Source: DRWZ01 sp964601505 (GTDB lineage: Bacteria > Calescibacteriota > Calescibacteriia > Calescibacteriales > Calescibacteriaceae). Taken from it: a stretch of DNA of 30,804 nucleotides. A program made the translations under genes and the position numbers. Where the stretch lies: contig CAZRNR010000021.1 in the NCBI GenBank assembly GCA_964601505.1, positions 1 to 30,804 on the forward strand. The letters run 5' to 3'. The notes beneath the pieces are model-generated. The model was not told the origin of the DNA, ran no database searches, and worked only from the letters and a program-made list of their open reading frames with translations. Positions 16,795-25,012 of this stretch are shown here, piece by piece; positions within the stretch are counted from its first letter, which is position 1; every line of letters starts with the position of its first letter.

Positions 16795-17813
16795 GCTTTC
16801 TGTGGAATATTCAAAATTAGAAACATTTCTTGAACCTTCCTCCAAGAGTTCATTTTGAGTTTTTTCATATACCTGATTCCCTTTGAAGCCGCAGGGATAA
16901 CATATGGAAGAAATTTTTCATTTCTCTTCTGTTTGAAAATATACATAAATCTTCCCGCTGCTTTGAGAGTCCTTTGAACAGCTGTCATATTGTAAAGATC
17001 TTCAAAATCTTCTGTCAAAATCTTCTCCCCAGCAAGCTCCTTGTATCTTTCTACTAAAATTTTCTCAGTACTTTCATCTATATCTACATAAGCATCAGCA
17101 GTGAGGGAAACCAAATCATAAGTGTATGGCGCAAGCAGAGCATCCTGAAAATCAAGAATACCAACCATATAGTTCTCAAGACACATAAGGTTTTTAGAAT
17201 GAAAATCCCTGTGAGTAAAGACATATCTTGTTTTACTCAATGCTTTTGATATCTCAGTGAATTCTTTTTGCATTTCCTTATCCTCCTCAAGGCGAAAACC
17301 CATGAAATACTCTGTAAAATGATTGAATTCCCACAGAAACATTCTTTCCGAAAAAGAAAGTTCAAAAGCGTAACATTTTCTATCTTCTTCAGAAGTTTGC
17401 ATCTTGACCAATTCACTTATTGCACTATAATAAAATGGAAGAGCTTTCTCAAGTCCGTTCTGCTTGACAAAAACATCAAGTGGCACACTCCCAAAATCCT
17501 CAAGAATAAGAACCTCCTTGCCGTCAATGTATATCTCAGGAACTTTCACACCATTTTTCCTCAAGAATCTCCCTATATTTACAAAAGGAAGCTCCTCAAA
17601 ATTTATCTGTTTTTCCATTATCTCCTCGAAAATTATTTTTCTGTCTAACTCCCCTATAACCATAGCTATTTTGCTTGAATCTGGGAAAAACAACCTGAAA
17701 TATCTTCTCGTTGAAGCATCTGGAGTAAGTGGTTCTATTTTCAGAGGATTCAATCCTTTATTTTCAAGGAAATTCTTGAGCTTTGAAAAGTAAATATCTT
17801 CAGAATTTAACAT
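16791..17813 (-). CDS. Aminoglycoside phosphotransferase-fold sugar kinase (AmgK-like)
   Basis: A 340-aa kinase of the APH/choline kinase fold. The catalytic loop H-R-D-F-H-S-K-N-L is at 201-209 and the metal-binding I-L-D-F-Q-D-A at 219-225; an N-terminal D-A-S-T-R-R-Y-F-R (32-40) marks the COG3178 group, which includes AmgK, the anomeric kinase for N-acetylmuramate/N-acetylglucosamine in cell-wall recycling. The usual partner, a MurU-type nucleotidyltransferase, is not adjacent; hisA follows instead with a 4-nt overlap. It might phosphorylate another sugar. Antibiotic resistance is not suggested, because the sequence sides with the sugar-kinase group. Confidence 0.78.
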   Translation of the reverse strand: MLNSEDIYFSKLKNFLENKGLNPLKIEPLTPDASTRRYFRLFFPDSSKIAMVIGELDRKIIFEEIMEKQINFEELPFVNIGRFLRKNGVKVPEIYIDGKEVLILEDFGSVPLDVFVKQNGLEKALPFYYSAISELVKMQTSEEDRKCYAFELSFSERMFLWEFNHFTEYFMGFRLEEDKEMQKEFTEISKALSKTRYVFTHRDFHSKNLMCLENYMVGILDFQDALLAPYTYDLVSLTADAYVDIDESTEKILVERYKELAGEKILTEDFEDLYNMTAVQRTLKAAGRFMYIFKQKRNEKFLPYVIPAASKGIRYMKKLKMNSWRKVQEMFLILNIPQKA

Positions 17814-17888
17814 ATGTTATATTTTACCATTCCTACAGGAAAAAAATCTTCCAATCCAAAATGATGGTTTTTATGCGATGGAGAACCA

Positions 17889-18203
17889 TCACTTGGAGTT
17901 TCTTATACTCAAGTTCCCAGAAAATCTCCGAAAAAGATCAAGAATATCAGAATCTGAAATTGAATCATCATTATTTCTTTTTATAAACCTACAGAAATAA
18001 CAATCAACAACATCCAGAATAGCAACTCGTAGGCGGATAAACTTTTGTTCCGCGGTTGGGATCATCTTCAAGGAGATTTCTGAAACAATTTGCTCAACAA
18101 ACTTACCGAGTTTATCAGGTTCCATCTTAGTCTCCACAAATAGACCTATTCTTACAATCTTTCTTGAGGGAGGTTCTGATGCGAGATAAAATTCCGGATG
18201 CAA
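17889..18203 (-). CDS. Small protein of unknown function in the degT-amgK operon
   Basis: I do not recognise this 104-aa protein. It begins with TTG at 18203, only 2 nt after the stop of the aminotransferase gene, and ends 75 nt before the kinase. It has no signal peptide or membrane helix. The first half reads as alternating beta/alpha (K-I-V-R-I-G-L-F-V-E-T, then a helix K-F-V-E-Q-I-V-S-E-I), followed by a possible strand R-V-A-I-L-D-V-V-D and an acidic, Ser-rich C-terminal helix. Codon use is like the neighbours. An internal ATG 26 codons downstream is an alternative start. The tight spacing supports a real gene; nothing indicates its function. Confidence 0.55.
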   Translation of the reverse strand: MHPEFYLASEPPSRKIVRIGLFVETKMEPDKLGKFVEQIVSEISLKMIPTAEQKFIRLRVAILDVVDCYFCRFIKRNNDDSISDSDILDLFRRFSGNLSIRNSK

Positions 18204-18205
18204 GT

Positions 18206-19282
18206 TTAAGGTCTAAAAAAAGAGAAAATCTTTTTTGCAACTTTACGAGCAACCTTTTCAGAAATTCTTGGGTGTATTGGTATTGATATAGATTTTCTAT
18301 AAACCATTTCTGTATTAGGAAGTTTTTTGTGCCTCGCCAGATCAAGGTGGAGCGGATAGAAAATTGATTTGTTTGCACCAATACCATGAGACCTGAGATA
18401 CTTGAGAAACTTTTCTTGTTTACCTTTTTGTAAAATCACAGGAAATCTGAAGAATATATTGTTTTTCCTCGGTGGAAGCTTTAAAAAACCCTTCCTCTCA
18501 AGTTCTTCAAGCTCATCAAAATACACTTGCGCTATCTTTTTTCTCATTGATAATATTTCTTTGAGTTTTTTGATCTGAACTATACCAACAGCTGCAGCTA
18601 TATCCGTCATTTTGAAATTGAATCTTAATCCAACTTCACTATATCTCTTTTTATCATAATCAATAAAATCCCTTATCTCATCAATCAAATTTCTTTCATC
18701 TGAAAAAACAGCTCCACCCTCTCCTGCAGTAGTTATAACCTTAGTAGCATAGAAAGAACAAACAGAAGCTAATCCTGAACTACCGACAGGTTTTCCATCT
18801 ACCACACCTCCAAAAGACTGTGCAATGTCTTCTAAAACAGGAACTCCAAGATGTAGAAATTCACCTATGTTCTGACATATTCCAAAATTATGGACGAAAA
18901 TAACGCATAAGGTTTTCTTTGTTATCTTTTTTTTGACATCACTTATATCAAGTGAAAAGGTTTCAGGAGATATATCTGCAAAAACTGGCTTAAATCCGCA
19001 CATCAGAACAGCATTAGACAAAGCAAAACATGTAAATGAAGGAATTATAACCTCGCTTTTTCTCCTTAGTTCAGGAAAAACTTCTGGTAGCTTTTTGAGC
19101 ACCAAAAACAAACCTGCAGAACCAGAACTTACAGCACAACTGTAACTTACACCAACCACTCTCGAAGATATCGCCTCAAACTCTGAAACAATCTTTCCTG
19201 TAGAAAGTATTCTTCCTTTGAGAAACTTTGAAACAAATTTCACCTCTCTATCATCCAAATACGGACTTGAATGTTCTATCAT
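18206..19282 (-). CDS. DegT/DnrJ/EryC1-family PLP-dependent sugar aminotransferase
   Basis: A 358-aa fold-type I aminotransferase. It has S-G-S-A-G-L-F-L (53-60), the P-S-F-T-C-F-A-L-S-N loop (81-90), E-D-I-A-Q-S-F-G (151-158) and the Schiff-base lysine Lys181 in F-Y-A-T-K-V-I-T-T-A-G-E-G-G. Enzymes of this family aminate nucleotide-linked keto sugars for LPS, O-antigen or glycoprotein glycans, using glutamate as donor. The sugar cannot be told from the sequence. It heads the minus-strand run with the unknown 104-aa protein, AmgK-like kinase and hisA. No ribosome site is visible before the ATG. Confidence 0.88.
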   Translation of the reverse strand: MIEHSSPYLDDREVKFVSKFLKGRILSTGKIVSEFEAISSRVVGVSYSCAVSSGSAGLFLVLKKLPEVFPELRRKSEVIIPSFTCFALSNAVLMCGFKPVFADISPETFSLDISDVKKKITKKTLCVIFVHNFGICQNIGEFLHLGVPVLEDIAQSFGGVVDGKPVGSSGLASVCSFYATKVITTAGEGGAVFSDERNLIDEIRDFIDYDKKRYSEVGLRFNFKMTDIAAAVGIVQIKKLKEILSMRKKIAQVYFDELEELERKGFLKLPPRKNNIFFRFPVILQKGKQEKFLKYLRSHGIGANKSIFYPLHLDLARHKKLPNTEMVYRKSISIPIHPRISEKVARKVAKKIFSFFRP

Positions 19283-19864
19283 AAATGAAAAATTTAGAAA
19301 ACTAAAAAATTTTCAAAAATCAACGAAACATAACATAAAATCAGCTCCCATAAAAGATCAGTAAAACAATAATTGAAAAAACAACATATATCGTCGTAAG
19401 AACGTCTGGTGAAATTAATATAAATTAACTACATCATAAAACAGAAAAAGAACAAATAAGATAATGAAACACTGTGTATTATAACAAGTAGAAGCAAAAC
19501 ATAGTAATTTTTTTCCATGAAAATAAACCTCCTTAGAAACAAAACAAATGAAAAACTACTACGATACGAATTTTTTCAAGATCCCCTATTTTAAGTTAGA
19601 AAGGATGAGAAAGAAGAAACAAACTACCCAAAGTGTAATGAGGCAATGTAAAGCAGGAAAACTGAGGAAAACATGCTTTTGTGAAAATTCTTGTTGGAAT
19701 CACATGTGAGATAGTGTCTTCATATAAGTGGGCAAAATCCTATCTTTTCTTTTACATACATTATAATTCATCTTAGAGATGAAATGAGAAAAACCTGAAG
19801 TTTAAAACAAAAATATCAGAAAATTTTATCCTGCTAAATTACTGCAGTAATATTACTAAAAGTC
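19283..19864. other. 582-bp AT-rich divergent intergenic region
   Basis: It separates the aminotransferase (-) and the Cys-rich lipoprotein (+). The only gene-like signal is the small minus-strand frame at 19429-19518 with a strong ribosome site, listed separately. Just beyond it (about 19341-19420, adjacent frame) the minus strand can encode a second hydrophobic peptide but lacks a normal start codon. I see nothing else. Confidence 0.5.
19429..19518 (-). CDS. Possible 29-aa membrane miniprotein
   Basis: The minus strand has AAGGAGG at 19528-19534, 9 nt before ATG 19518, and then 29 codons to TAG. The peptide starts M-E-K-N-Y-Y and then is almost entirely hydrophobic (about residues 7-29), so a single membrane helix is possible. 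The ribosome site is one of the strongest in the window. Caution: this strand is T-rich, and T-rich DNA encodes Phe/Leu/Ile/Val in any frame, so hydrophobicity is weak evidence. Confidence 0.35.
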   Translation of the reverse strand: MEKNYYVLLLLVIIHSVSLSYLFFFCFMM

Positions 19865-21154
19865 ATGCAAAAAATAACAAAAATAGGTTTCTTTATAATT
19901 TTAGCAGCGCTGATAAGCTGCACTAAAGATAGCACTACAGAAATCACAAGCTCAACAACCTCAGGAACAACAACTCTCAAAAAAGATTTCTCATCTGCTG
20001 AAGATGCTTCCCTGAGAGTCGGAGGAATGACAAGTTCTATAATTACTTCAAGAATGGTTACTGGAAGAATAGTTACTTCAAGAATGGCAGATATAGGAAA
20101 TATGCCATCTGCAGCTCCGACGATATCATCTTTAGACAACACAATCCAGAATTTGATACTATCCAAAATGAAATCTAAAGTAATGAAAAAAATCATCAGA
20201 TTCAAAGCAAAAGAGGAAATTAATATGGACCCATGTGCTGGAGTCTTTTCATCCTTTGCCAACTGCGAGAAAATTAAGCCAGAATGTGCTCTTGGAGGAA
20301 GAGCAGATGTTCAATGCAACACTGGACAAAACCGAATTGAAGCAAAAATCAAAGCTGAAAACTGCAAAGAAAGTGCTGAAGAAAACATAGACACTTTATA
20401 CACAGGCACCGGGACAATATATGTTGAATGCTCATATAGTGATCAAGATTTTGAACTCAAAATGGGAGCAAAATTAGAAGAGACAACAGTTACATTCTAT
20501 AAAGGTGGTAATCCTATATACAAAGTTGAATTTTCTCCATCTATTAGCTATGTGCTAACATTAAGTCCAAGGTATAGCACATCTGCACCAAGAATAGATG
20601 AGAAAACTTCATTTGAAAAATTGATATCCCTGAATGTTGATGGAAATGTAAAAGAAACCTACCAGACGAAAAACTTAGAACAATCTATGTCTTTCAAAGA
20701 ATTTAAATTATCTTTTTCAATGAAACAAGAAACTGAAATACCACAATACAACACCCCAAGAATTTACTCAGAACATGAGCACCACGACAATCCGTCGGAT
20801 AATCCCGGAGACTCAGGCGGTGATTCAAACTTTCCAATAGATTCAACAAACTTTGTAATAACAGATTTTGATTTCTCAATTTCCGGTAGATATACGGTAT
20901 CTACTAAACCATCTTGGTGTGGGGATGGTGAGTATGTTGTCCTGACAAACAAACCCCTTAAGATTAAAGCAGAATCATCTTGTCCATATTCGGGAGAGCT
21001 TCAAGTAAATAACGCTATAGTTCAATTTACTGGTAGCGACAAAGTCAAAATCATACTTGGGAACAGTTCAAAAGAATACACCTGTCAGGAACTTGCAAGT
21101 TCATGCCCATACGATTTGAAAAATCCTCTTTCTTTACTCCCTATACTCCAATGA
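19865..21154 (+). CDS. Cysteine-rich predicted lipoprotein of unknown function
   Basis: A 429-aa protein with a lipoprotein signal peptide: basic start, hydrophobic core, and lipobox L-I-S-C with lipidated Cys19. A Ser/Thr-rich linker (20-60) follows, then three copies of a five-residue repeat, TSRMV/TGRIV/TSRMA, at 61-75. The body has scattered cysteine pairs (about 122-165, later W-C-G-D-G, S-S-C-P-Y and two near the C-terminus), suggesting disulfides outside the cytoplasm. A His/Asp/Gly-rich stretch H-E-H-H-D-N-P-S-D-N-P-G-D-S-G-G-D-S occurs around 304-321. I do not recognise the family. It is flanked by a long spacer and a convergent GH57 gene, so it seems monocistronic. Confidence 0.75.
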   Translation: MQKITKIGFFIILAALISCTKDSTTEITSSTTSGTTTLKKDFSSAEDASLRVGGMTSSIITSRMVTGRIVTSRMADIGNMPSAAPTISSLDNTIQNLILSKMKSKVMKKIIRFKAKEEINMDPCAGVFSSFANCEKIKPECALGGRADVQCNTGQNRIEAKIKAENCKESAEENIDTLYTGTGTIYVECSYSDQDFELKMGAKLEETTVTFYKGGNPIYKVEFSPSISYVLTLSPRYSTSAPRIDEKTSFEKLISLNVDGNVKETYQTKNLEQSMSFKEFKLSFSMKQETEIPQYNTPRIYSEHEHHDNPSDNPGDSGGDSNFPIDSTNFVITDFDFSISGRYTVSTKPSWCGDGEYVVLTNKPLKIKAESSCPYSGELQVNNAIVQFTGSDKVKIILGNSSKEYTCQELASSCPYDLKNPLSLLPILQ

Positions 21155-21183
21155 TGCTGAAAAACATAGTGTTCAAAACATAA

Positions 21184-22644
21184 TCATACAAATGAATTAA
21201 CTTCCAAAAACCTTTTCAGGTTGTTCCTAAAGAGTCTGTCAAATTCTACTTGATGGGATTCACCTTGCCACCAGAACCAATCACTTCCCTCTGCAACAAG
21301 GAGATTTTTCTTATCTCTTGCGTCAGCTACAGATTTTCTAACTTTTATCAATTCATTCCAGAATTTATTCTTTTCAGGATGCCCTATCCACTTTAGGAAA
21401 TTACCATATATCCAGCTTCCAGCTTTCAGGTAAGAGATTTCAGAAGATGAAGGTACATCATCTCGCTCAAGGACTTCCTGTAGGGACAAGGTTTCAATCC
21501 AACTTTTATTTCTTTCAAGCTCAACATAAAGGTTCTCAATGAAATCCTGACCGTTATTCGGGTAATACTCCCAACAATTCTCACCATCAAGTATGACAGA
21601 AACGAGAGGGCTTTTTTCCGAAAACTCATAAATTTTTCTCAATCTACCTATAAAATCGGAAACAGCCTCTTTTGAATTTAGATGCTGATAAGAGAATCCG
21701 ATAAGGTCGCTTAGCTCTTTATCTCTGAATATTATAACCGTTTTATCCAGTTTATATTTTTTGTATATGAGGGTCTTCTGTCTTGAACCGATGGAATTAA
21801 AAAGCACATCTTCATCTGTTCCAATAAGTCCGAATCCAAATTTTGAAATCAGTTCTATTGCTTCCATGCTAACCCCACCTTCAGAGGGCCACATAAATGT
21901 AGGTCTCTGACCAAATATAGTTTTATATTTTTCCACTGCCAAAATGATATGTTCTTTTGCATCATCTTTGAGAGAAAAATCTTCAGAAGGTAGAGGAATA
22001 TCTGGGACGGCCTCTCTGGCAGAATTAAAATCTATAAGCAAAGGTATCAAAGGATGGTAGTATGGGGAAACAGAAATATCTCCTTTTTTTTCTTCCTTTA
22101 TCTTTACATACTCCTGAATCACTTTCTGTATTATCTTCCTTGCTTGTTTTATTATGTCTCTTATATCTTTTTCATCAACCAATACCCTTTCAGCCTTGTC
22201 TTTTAACTTTGCTATCTCTCCGTGATATTCTGGAAACCATGAGAGAAAATACAGAGATGATATCTTTATAATTGGTCTTGAAGTATGGCCAGTTGATTCT
22301 ATTTCCTTTTTTATCTCTTCAAGTCCCCTTATCCTCGTTGAGAGCTGATAAGGCATAGTTCTTATGAGATTTTCCCAAAATAACTTATCTGAAGGCGGAA
22401 GCAATTTTTTAAGTAAAGCACAATTGACATCTTCTTTCTGATAATCTTGAATCTGATCTATAAGAACGGGGGTTAGATTGAAATTCACCTTTATGTCATA
22501 CATTCTTGATTTTTTTGGCATGTTGTAGTAGTCTTTAATTGCGTGCAAGAGTGTCCAAGGTAATATATATTCTTCCGAGAATGGGTCTTTATATAAGGGC
22601 TGGTGCATATGCCACCATAGCACTAAAAACAATCTCTTTTTCAT
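21184..22644 (-). CDS. Glycoside hydrolase family 57 (alpha-amylase/alpha-mannosidase type)
   Basis: A 486-aa retaining glycosidase typical of thermophiles. The GH57 conserved regions are visible: H-M-H-Q-P (12-16), M-W-P-S-E-G-G-V (251-258) with nucleophile Glu255, G-L-I-G-T-D-E (272-278), and V-I-L-D-G-E-N-C-W-E-Y (350-360) with acid/base Asp353. The pattern matches the COG1449 group. No signal peptide is present, so it likely acts on intracellular alpha-glucan (glycogen-like or maltodextrin). The exact activity (amylase, branching, transferase) cannot be set from the motifs. It diverges from the TPR lipoprotein across an 82-nt spacer containing a palindrome. Confidence 0.9.
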   Translation of the reverse strand: MKKRLFLVLWWHMHQPLYKDPFSEEYILPWTLLHAIKDYYNMPKKSRMYDIKVNFNLTPVLIDQIQDYQKEDVNCALLKKLLPPSDKLFWENLIRTMPYQLSTRIRGLEEIKKEIESTGHTSRPIIKISSLYFLSWFPEYHGEIAKLKDKAERVLVDEKDIRDIIKQARKIIQKVIQEYVKIKEEKKGDISVSPYYHPLIPLLIDFNSAREAVPDIPLPSEDFSLKDDAKEHIILAVEKYKTIFGQRPTFMWPSEGGVSMEAIELISKFGFGLIGTDEDVLFNSIGSRQKTLIYKKYKLDKTVIIFRDKELSDLIGFSYQHLNSKEAVSDFIGRLRKIYEFSEKSPLVSVILDGENCWEYYPNNGQDFIENLYVELERNKSWIETLSLQEVLERDDVPSSSEISYLKAGSWIYGNFLKWIGHPEKNKFWNELIKVRKSVADARDKKNLLVAEGSDWFWWQGESHQVEFDRLFRNNLKRFLEVNSFV

Positions 22645-22668
22645 ATCTTATGTGATTTTATTTTCTTG

Positions 22669-22695
22669 ATCCCTGAATTTCTATAATTTAGGGAT
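22669..22695. promoter_or_regulatory. Palindrome in the GH57/TPR-lipoprotein divergent promoter region
   Basis: ATCCCTGAATT (22669-22679) and AATTTAGGGAT (22685-22695) form an inverted repeat with 11-bp arms (one G-T pair) and a 5-nt centre. It lies 25 nt from the GH57 start and 32 nt from the lipoprotein start, a suitable place for an operator controlling both genes. A TATAAT-like hexamer (22682-22687) lies inside it. The binding protein is unknown. Confidence 0.45.
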
Positions 22696-22726
22696 ATTTT
22701 GCAGAATTACGATTATATTATTATCT

Positions 22727-23881
22727 GTGGTATTGTGGAGATATACTATTTTTCTTTTAGGTTTGATTATCTACATATCTTCATGTGCTAAAAAGGTTCC
22801 GGAACAAGGTCCGATCACAGAGGAGAAAAAAGAAAAGATCTTAAAGGAAAAGATGGAGTTTATCAAAAAAGCGGAGAAACTAAAGTTTGAAGAAGCGAAA
22901 ACGAACCTTGTTCCAGATCCATATATAATGTTCGGACTTGCACTGAACAAAGAGAATGCGGGAGATTTAGAAGAAGCTTCAAAATTTTATTCCTATGCTA
23001 TAGAACTCAAGCCGAACATGTCCGATGCTTGGGTAAACTTAGCGGAAGTCAAATGGAAGATGGGATACAAAGAAGACAGGGTTAAAATCCTTGAAGAAGC
23101 TCTAAAAATAATCACAGATGATCCAAAAATCTGGGGAGCATTAGCAATAGCATATTCAGACTTGGGAGAAAACAAAAAGGCAGAAGAAGTTCTAAAAAGA
23201 GCAATAAGCCTAATAGGAATGAAAAAGGAGGTTGCTCAATCATTAGGTTATGTCTTTTTTAGATCAAAAAGATATAGTTTGGCCATATTCGTATTTTCGG
23301 AACTTCTCTCAAAGTATCCAGATGATGCCAACATATACTTCATTATGGGAGATATATACATGCAAATAAAAAACTATATGAAAGCGAAATATTACTTTGA
23401 AAGAGGTCTGAATATAAGGCAAGACAAACTTATTCTGAACAAACTTGGATTATGCTATTTTGAGATTGGCGCAATAGATGATGCAAAGGAAGCTTTTGAG
23501 AAAGCTATAGCTATAGACAAAAATTTCTGGCCTGCATATCTGAATCTTGGAATAATATTTAAAAGAAAAAGTGATTTTGAAAATTCAGAAAAAATGTATA
23601 TTAAAGCGCTTGAAATAAAAAAAGATGAGCCTGACATAATATACAATCTTGCGAATCTTTACGAAACTTACGCATCTTACACAAGAATGACACCTCAAAA
23701 AGCACTGGAGAACATAGAAAAAGCAAAACAATACCTTACTATGTATGTTCAATATGTAGAAAGTGAACAAGATAAGCAAAACATTCAAAAAAGGATAGAG
23801 AAGCTTGAGAAATCAGAAGCTGATATAAAAAGGCAACTTGAGAAAGAAATGAAGAAACTTGAAAAGCAACAGAGCAAATAA
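22727..23881 (+). CDS. Tetratricopeptide-repeat lipoprotein
   Basis: A 384-aa protein with a lipoprotein signal peptide: hydrophobic helix to I-S-S-C with lipidated Cys20. After a Lys/Glu-rich linker (23-60), about eight TPR units run from about 65 to 345 (for example Y-S-Y-A-I-E-L-K-P, A-Y-S-D-L-G-E-N-K-K-A and A-Y-L-N-L-G-I-I-F-K). The end (345-384) is a charged coiled coil. It probably scaffolds protein complexes at the membrane; many such proteins serve secretion, pili or envelope assembly. The start is GTG 22727 or TTG 22733; neither has a ribosome site, and both keep the signal peptide. The NIL-domain gene follows 34 nt downstream. Confidence 0.82.
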   Translation: MVLWRYTIFLLGLIIYISSCAKKVPEQGPITEEKKEKILKEKMEFIKKAEKLKFEEAKTNLVPDPYIMFGLALNKENAGDLEEASKFYSYAIELKPNMSDAWVNLAEVKWKMGYKEDRVKILEEALKIITDDPKIWGALAIAYSDLGENKKAEEVLKRAISLIGMKKEVAQSLGYVFFRSKRYSLAIFVFSELLSKYPDDANIYFIMGDIYMQIKNYMKAKYYFERGLNIRQDKLILNKLGLCYFEIGAIDDAKEAFEKAIAIDKNFWPAYLNLGIIFKRKSDFENSEKMYIKALEIKKDEPDIIYNLANLYETYASYTRMTPQKALENIEKAKQYLTMYVQYVESEQDKQNIQKRIEKLEKSEADIKRQLEKEMKKLEKQQSK

Positions 23882-23915
23882 AGGGTATTAAATTTTCCCT
23901 ATGGAGGAATCTCTT

Positions 23916-24164
23916 ATGGCTAAGGTCAAAAAAAAATTATATCTTTTATATCCGAGTAATCTTGTTAATAAACCTGTAATATGGGAATTCATTAAAAATT
24001 TTGATGTTGTAGTGAATATAAAGAGTGCATCTATGAAGGGTGAGGTAGGACTTGTAGCAGTAGAAATAGAAGGTGAAGAAAAGTATGTAGAAGAAGGTGA
24101 AAAATGGCTTGCCCAAAAGGGGATAAAGGTAGATAGAATTGAACAGGACATATTAGAACCTTGA
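23916..24164 (+). CDS. NIL-domain (ferredoxin-like fold) small protein
   Basis: An 82-aa protein that is a single NIL domain: K-K-L-Y-L-L-Y-P, P-V-I-W-E-F-I, V-V-V-N-I-K-S-A-S, G-L-V-A-V-E-I-E-G and G-I-K-V-D-R-I. NIL domains are found at the C-terminus of methionine ABC transporter ATPases and next to ferredoxins; free-standing ones have an unclear role, possibly ligand sensing. The start is ATG 23916 because GGAGG lies 8 nt before it; the upstream ATG at 23901 overlaps that ribosome site. It follows the TPR lipoprotein on the same strand. Confidence 0.82.
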   Translation: MAKVKKKLYLLYPSNLVNKPVIWEFIKNFDVVVNIKSASMKGEVGLVAVEIEGEEKYVEEGEKWLAQKGIKVDRIEQDILEP

Positions 24165-24217
24165 TAAATCTTTATAAAGAAAAAAAACTTTATACATTGT
24201 TTTTGATTTTCATGATA

Positions 24218-24991
24218 TCAGGCAACAACAGAATATCCCCCATCAACAACAATTGTTTGCCCTTGAATCATATCTGAAAGTTCGGAGGAGAGAAACAAAA
24301 CAACCTTTGCAACATCTTCAGGTGAGACGAGTTTTCCAAGTGGCGTTCTTCTCCGAGATTCGGATATGAGTTCATCTTTGTTTGGAAAGAATTTCAGAGC
24401 ATCGGTTTCCACGACTCCAGCTTCAACTATATTGACATTTATCTTTTTGGGAGATAACTCAAGCGCAAGATGTCTCAATGCGGACTCAAAAGCTCCTTTT
24501 GATGCACCAACAAAACTGTAGTATGGAATAGCTCTAACAGCTCCAAGACTTGATATGCCTACAATCTTACTTCCTTCCCCTAAAAGTGGTAAAAGTTCCT
24601 TAACAAGGTTTAACTGCCCGAAAACATTTATTTCAAATGTCCATCTGAAGTGCTTTATATCCATTTCCCAAAACCTTCTCAAAACTCCGCTGGCAGCATT
24701 CAGTATAATTATATCAACCTTACCGAAATTTTCTTCAACTGTCTTTCTTATAATCTCCGATGTCTGAGGTTCAGCTATATTCCCTTTAACGAGCTCGCAT
24801 CTCCTTCCTAAAGACTCAATTTCCCTTTTAGTATCATCAGCAGCTCCAACATTTCTCAAAAAATTTATAACCACATCAGCTCCAGCTCGAGCAAGGGTCA
24901 AAGATATGGCTCTCCCTATACCTCTGCCACCACCAGTTATAACAGCAGTTTTACCAGATAGATCTATCTCCATAGCAAAAAGTTTAGACAT
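24218..24991 (-). CDS. fabL: Enoyl-[ACP] reductase FabL-type
   Basis: A 257-aa SDR. T-G-G-G-R-G-I-G is at 19-26, and the active site is Tyr158-x6-Lys165, the spacing of enoyl-ACP reductases, not the YxxxK of ketoreductases. L-N-A-A-S-G-V-L-R, I-S-S-L-G, E-T-D-A-L-K-F-F-P-N and D-M-I-Q-G-Q-T-I-V-V-D-G-G are very close to Bacillus subtilis FabL as I recall it. It would reduce the 2,3-double bond in each fatty-acid elongation cycle using NADPH. It is the last gene of the phosphoesterase-hldD-fabL run, 21 nt after hldD. An internal ATG at residue 7 is an alternative start. Confidence 0.83.
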   Translation of the reverse strand: MSKLFAMEIDLSGKTAVITGGGRGIGRAISLTLARAGADVVINFLRNVGAADDTKREIESLGRRCELVKGNIAEPQTSEIIRKTVEENFGKVDIIILNAASGVLRRFWEMDIKHFRWTFEINVFGQLNLVKELLPLLGEGSKIVGISSLGAVRAIPYYSFVGASKGAFESALRHLALELSPKKINVNIVEAGVVETDALKFFPNKDELISESRRRTPLGKLVSPEDVAKVVLFLSSELSDMIQGQTIVVDGGYSVVA

Positions 24992-25012
24992 AAGGAAAAA
25001 CTTTCGCCATTT

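Noticed and set aside
16791..17813. Aminoglycoside resistance gene
   Set aside because: The fold is APH, but the N-terminal D-A-S-T-R-R-Y motif and operon context place it with AmgK-type sugar kinases.
24218..24991. FabG-type 3-ketoacyl-ACP reductase
   Set aside because: The active-site spacing is Tyr-x6-Lys and the C-terminal motifs follow FabL. No Tyr stands three residues before Lys165.
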